Positions 63,641 through 64,000 of a stretch of 64,000 nucleotides of DNA are shown here, piece after piece; position 1 is the stretch's first letter; every line of letters starts with the position of its first letter. The stretch is from Diprion similis (taxonomy: Eukaryota; Arthropoda; Insecta; Hymenoptera; Diprionidae), in the NCBI RefSeq assembly GCF_021155765.1, contig NC_060112.1:26874001-26938000 (forward strand). Direction: 5' to 3'. The translations under genes were made by a program, and so were the position numbers. The notes under the pieces are model-generated. The model worked only from the letters and a program-made list of their open reading frames with translations, made no database searches and was not told where the DNA came from.

Positions 63641-64000
63641 CACACATCTATTGATACCCTACGGGAGAAATAATCCGACTAGGATCAAGCCTGATCCTCC
63701 GCAACCCGAAAATATTATCGAGTCGTCTCTAATTTGCCCTCGGCGTCATCTCCTCACATCGCCCGTGGAAGTTTGTCAACATAACCTATCCAAGTGGCGA
63801 ACGCTGTGGTCTTTCAGATATTCCGAAGGTGGGGAATAGACGCACTCGTAATGGCCGCTCATTTTCGTATAATTACGGACACGTATATGTACCTATACAT
63901 ATATGCATACGTGTCACACACGTAAATCCATATATACGCACGGATTCTTGGATTGGTTTTGATACATCCAAGGCCACCGTTCACGTCTGGTTCGCAGGTT
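63641..64000. other. Right end of window, non-coding
   Basis: No gene is supportable. A stretch near 63885-63940 is rich in ATAC/TATA repeats. Confidence 0.4.

Noticed and set aside
1..64000. tRNA, rRNA, CRISPR or integrated virus
   Set aside because: I saw no tRNA T-loop/anticodon arrangement, no rRNA segments, no regularly spaced repeats and no viral hallmark protein. A tRNAscan and Rfam search would be decisive.

Overview
The window is animal genomic DNA, most likely from an insect and plausibly a hymenopteran. The evidence is short GT-AG introns (66-280 bp), a tandem CYP6-type cytochrome P450 array, an insect-style PDE9, a TCTA-tailed non-LTR retrotransposon remnant, and long gene-poor stretches with microsatellites. 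The order is an inference; no ribosomal or mitochondrial marker is present.

Layout. At 2.06-4.93 kb on the + strand are the last four exons of a cGMP-type phosphodiesterase 9 gene. They carry the whole catalytic core and then a very long, Ser/Lys/Glu-rich C-terminal tail with a 12-residue polyglutamine run. The N-terminal exons are not recognisable here and probably lie upstream of the window. From 4.9 to 10.4 kb the DNA is AT-rich and non-coding, with simple repeats and one striking ~106-nt hairpin.

From 10.4 to 27.6 kb there is a head-to-tail cluster of five CYP6-like P450 copies, all on the - strand. Three are intact (10389-12340, 14204-16075, 21185-23252; 516, 515 and 510 residues by my splice models). 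All three have the same five-exon structure, with exons 1, 3 and 4 exactly 520, 185 and 289 bp long. Two more copies (about 19.1-20.3 kb and 26.6-27.6 kb) are decayed. An ORF1-only non-LTR remnant sits between copies at 17.0-18.05 kb, and a MITE-like element with internal hairpins lies upstream of the third intact gene. Flanking DNA upstream of that gene and of the outer pseudogene is itself duplicated, so the array appears to have grown by segmental duplication that included 5' flanks.

From about 28 to 64 kb I recognise no conserved gene. The base composition looks GC- and CpG-richer beyond about 32 kb, with purine/pyrimidine-rich tracts, G-quadruplex-type runs and an ATCGAT-rich patch. Two weak two-exon gene models (30819-31067, 32868-33784) and two unusually long unsupported reading frames (46633-47379, 55767-56318, both - strand) are listed as candidates only. 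This half could be intergenic, or intron or regulatory DNA of a gene whose exons lie outside the window.

Functionally, the P450s are expected to be ER-membrane monooxygenases of detoxification or hormone/lipid metabolism, and PDE9 lowers cGMP. The two loci are neighbours with no evident shared pathway.
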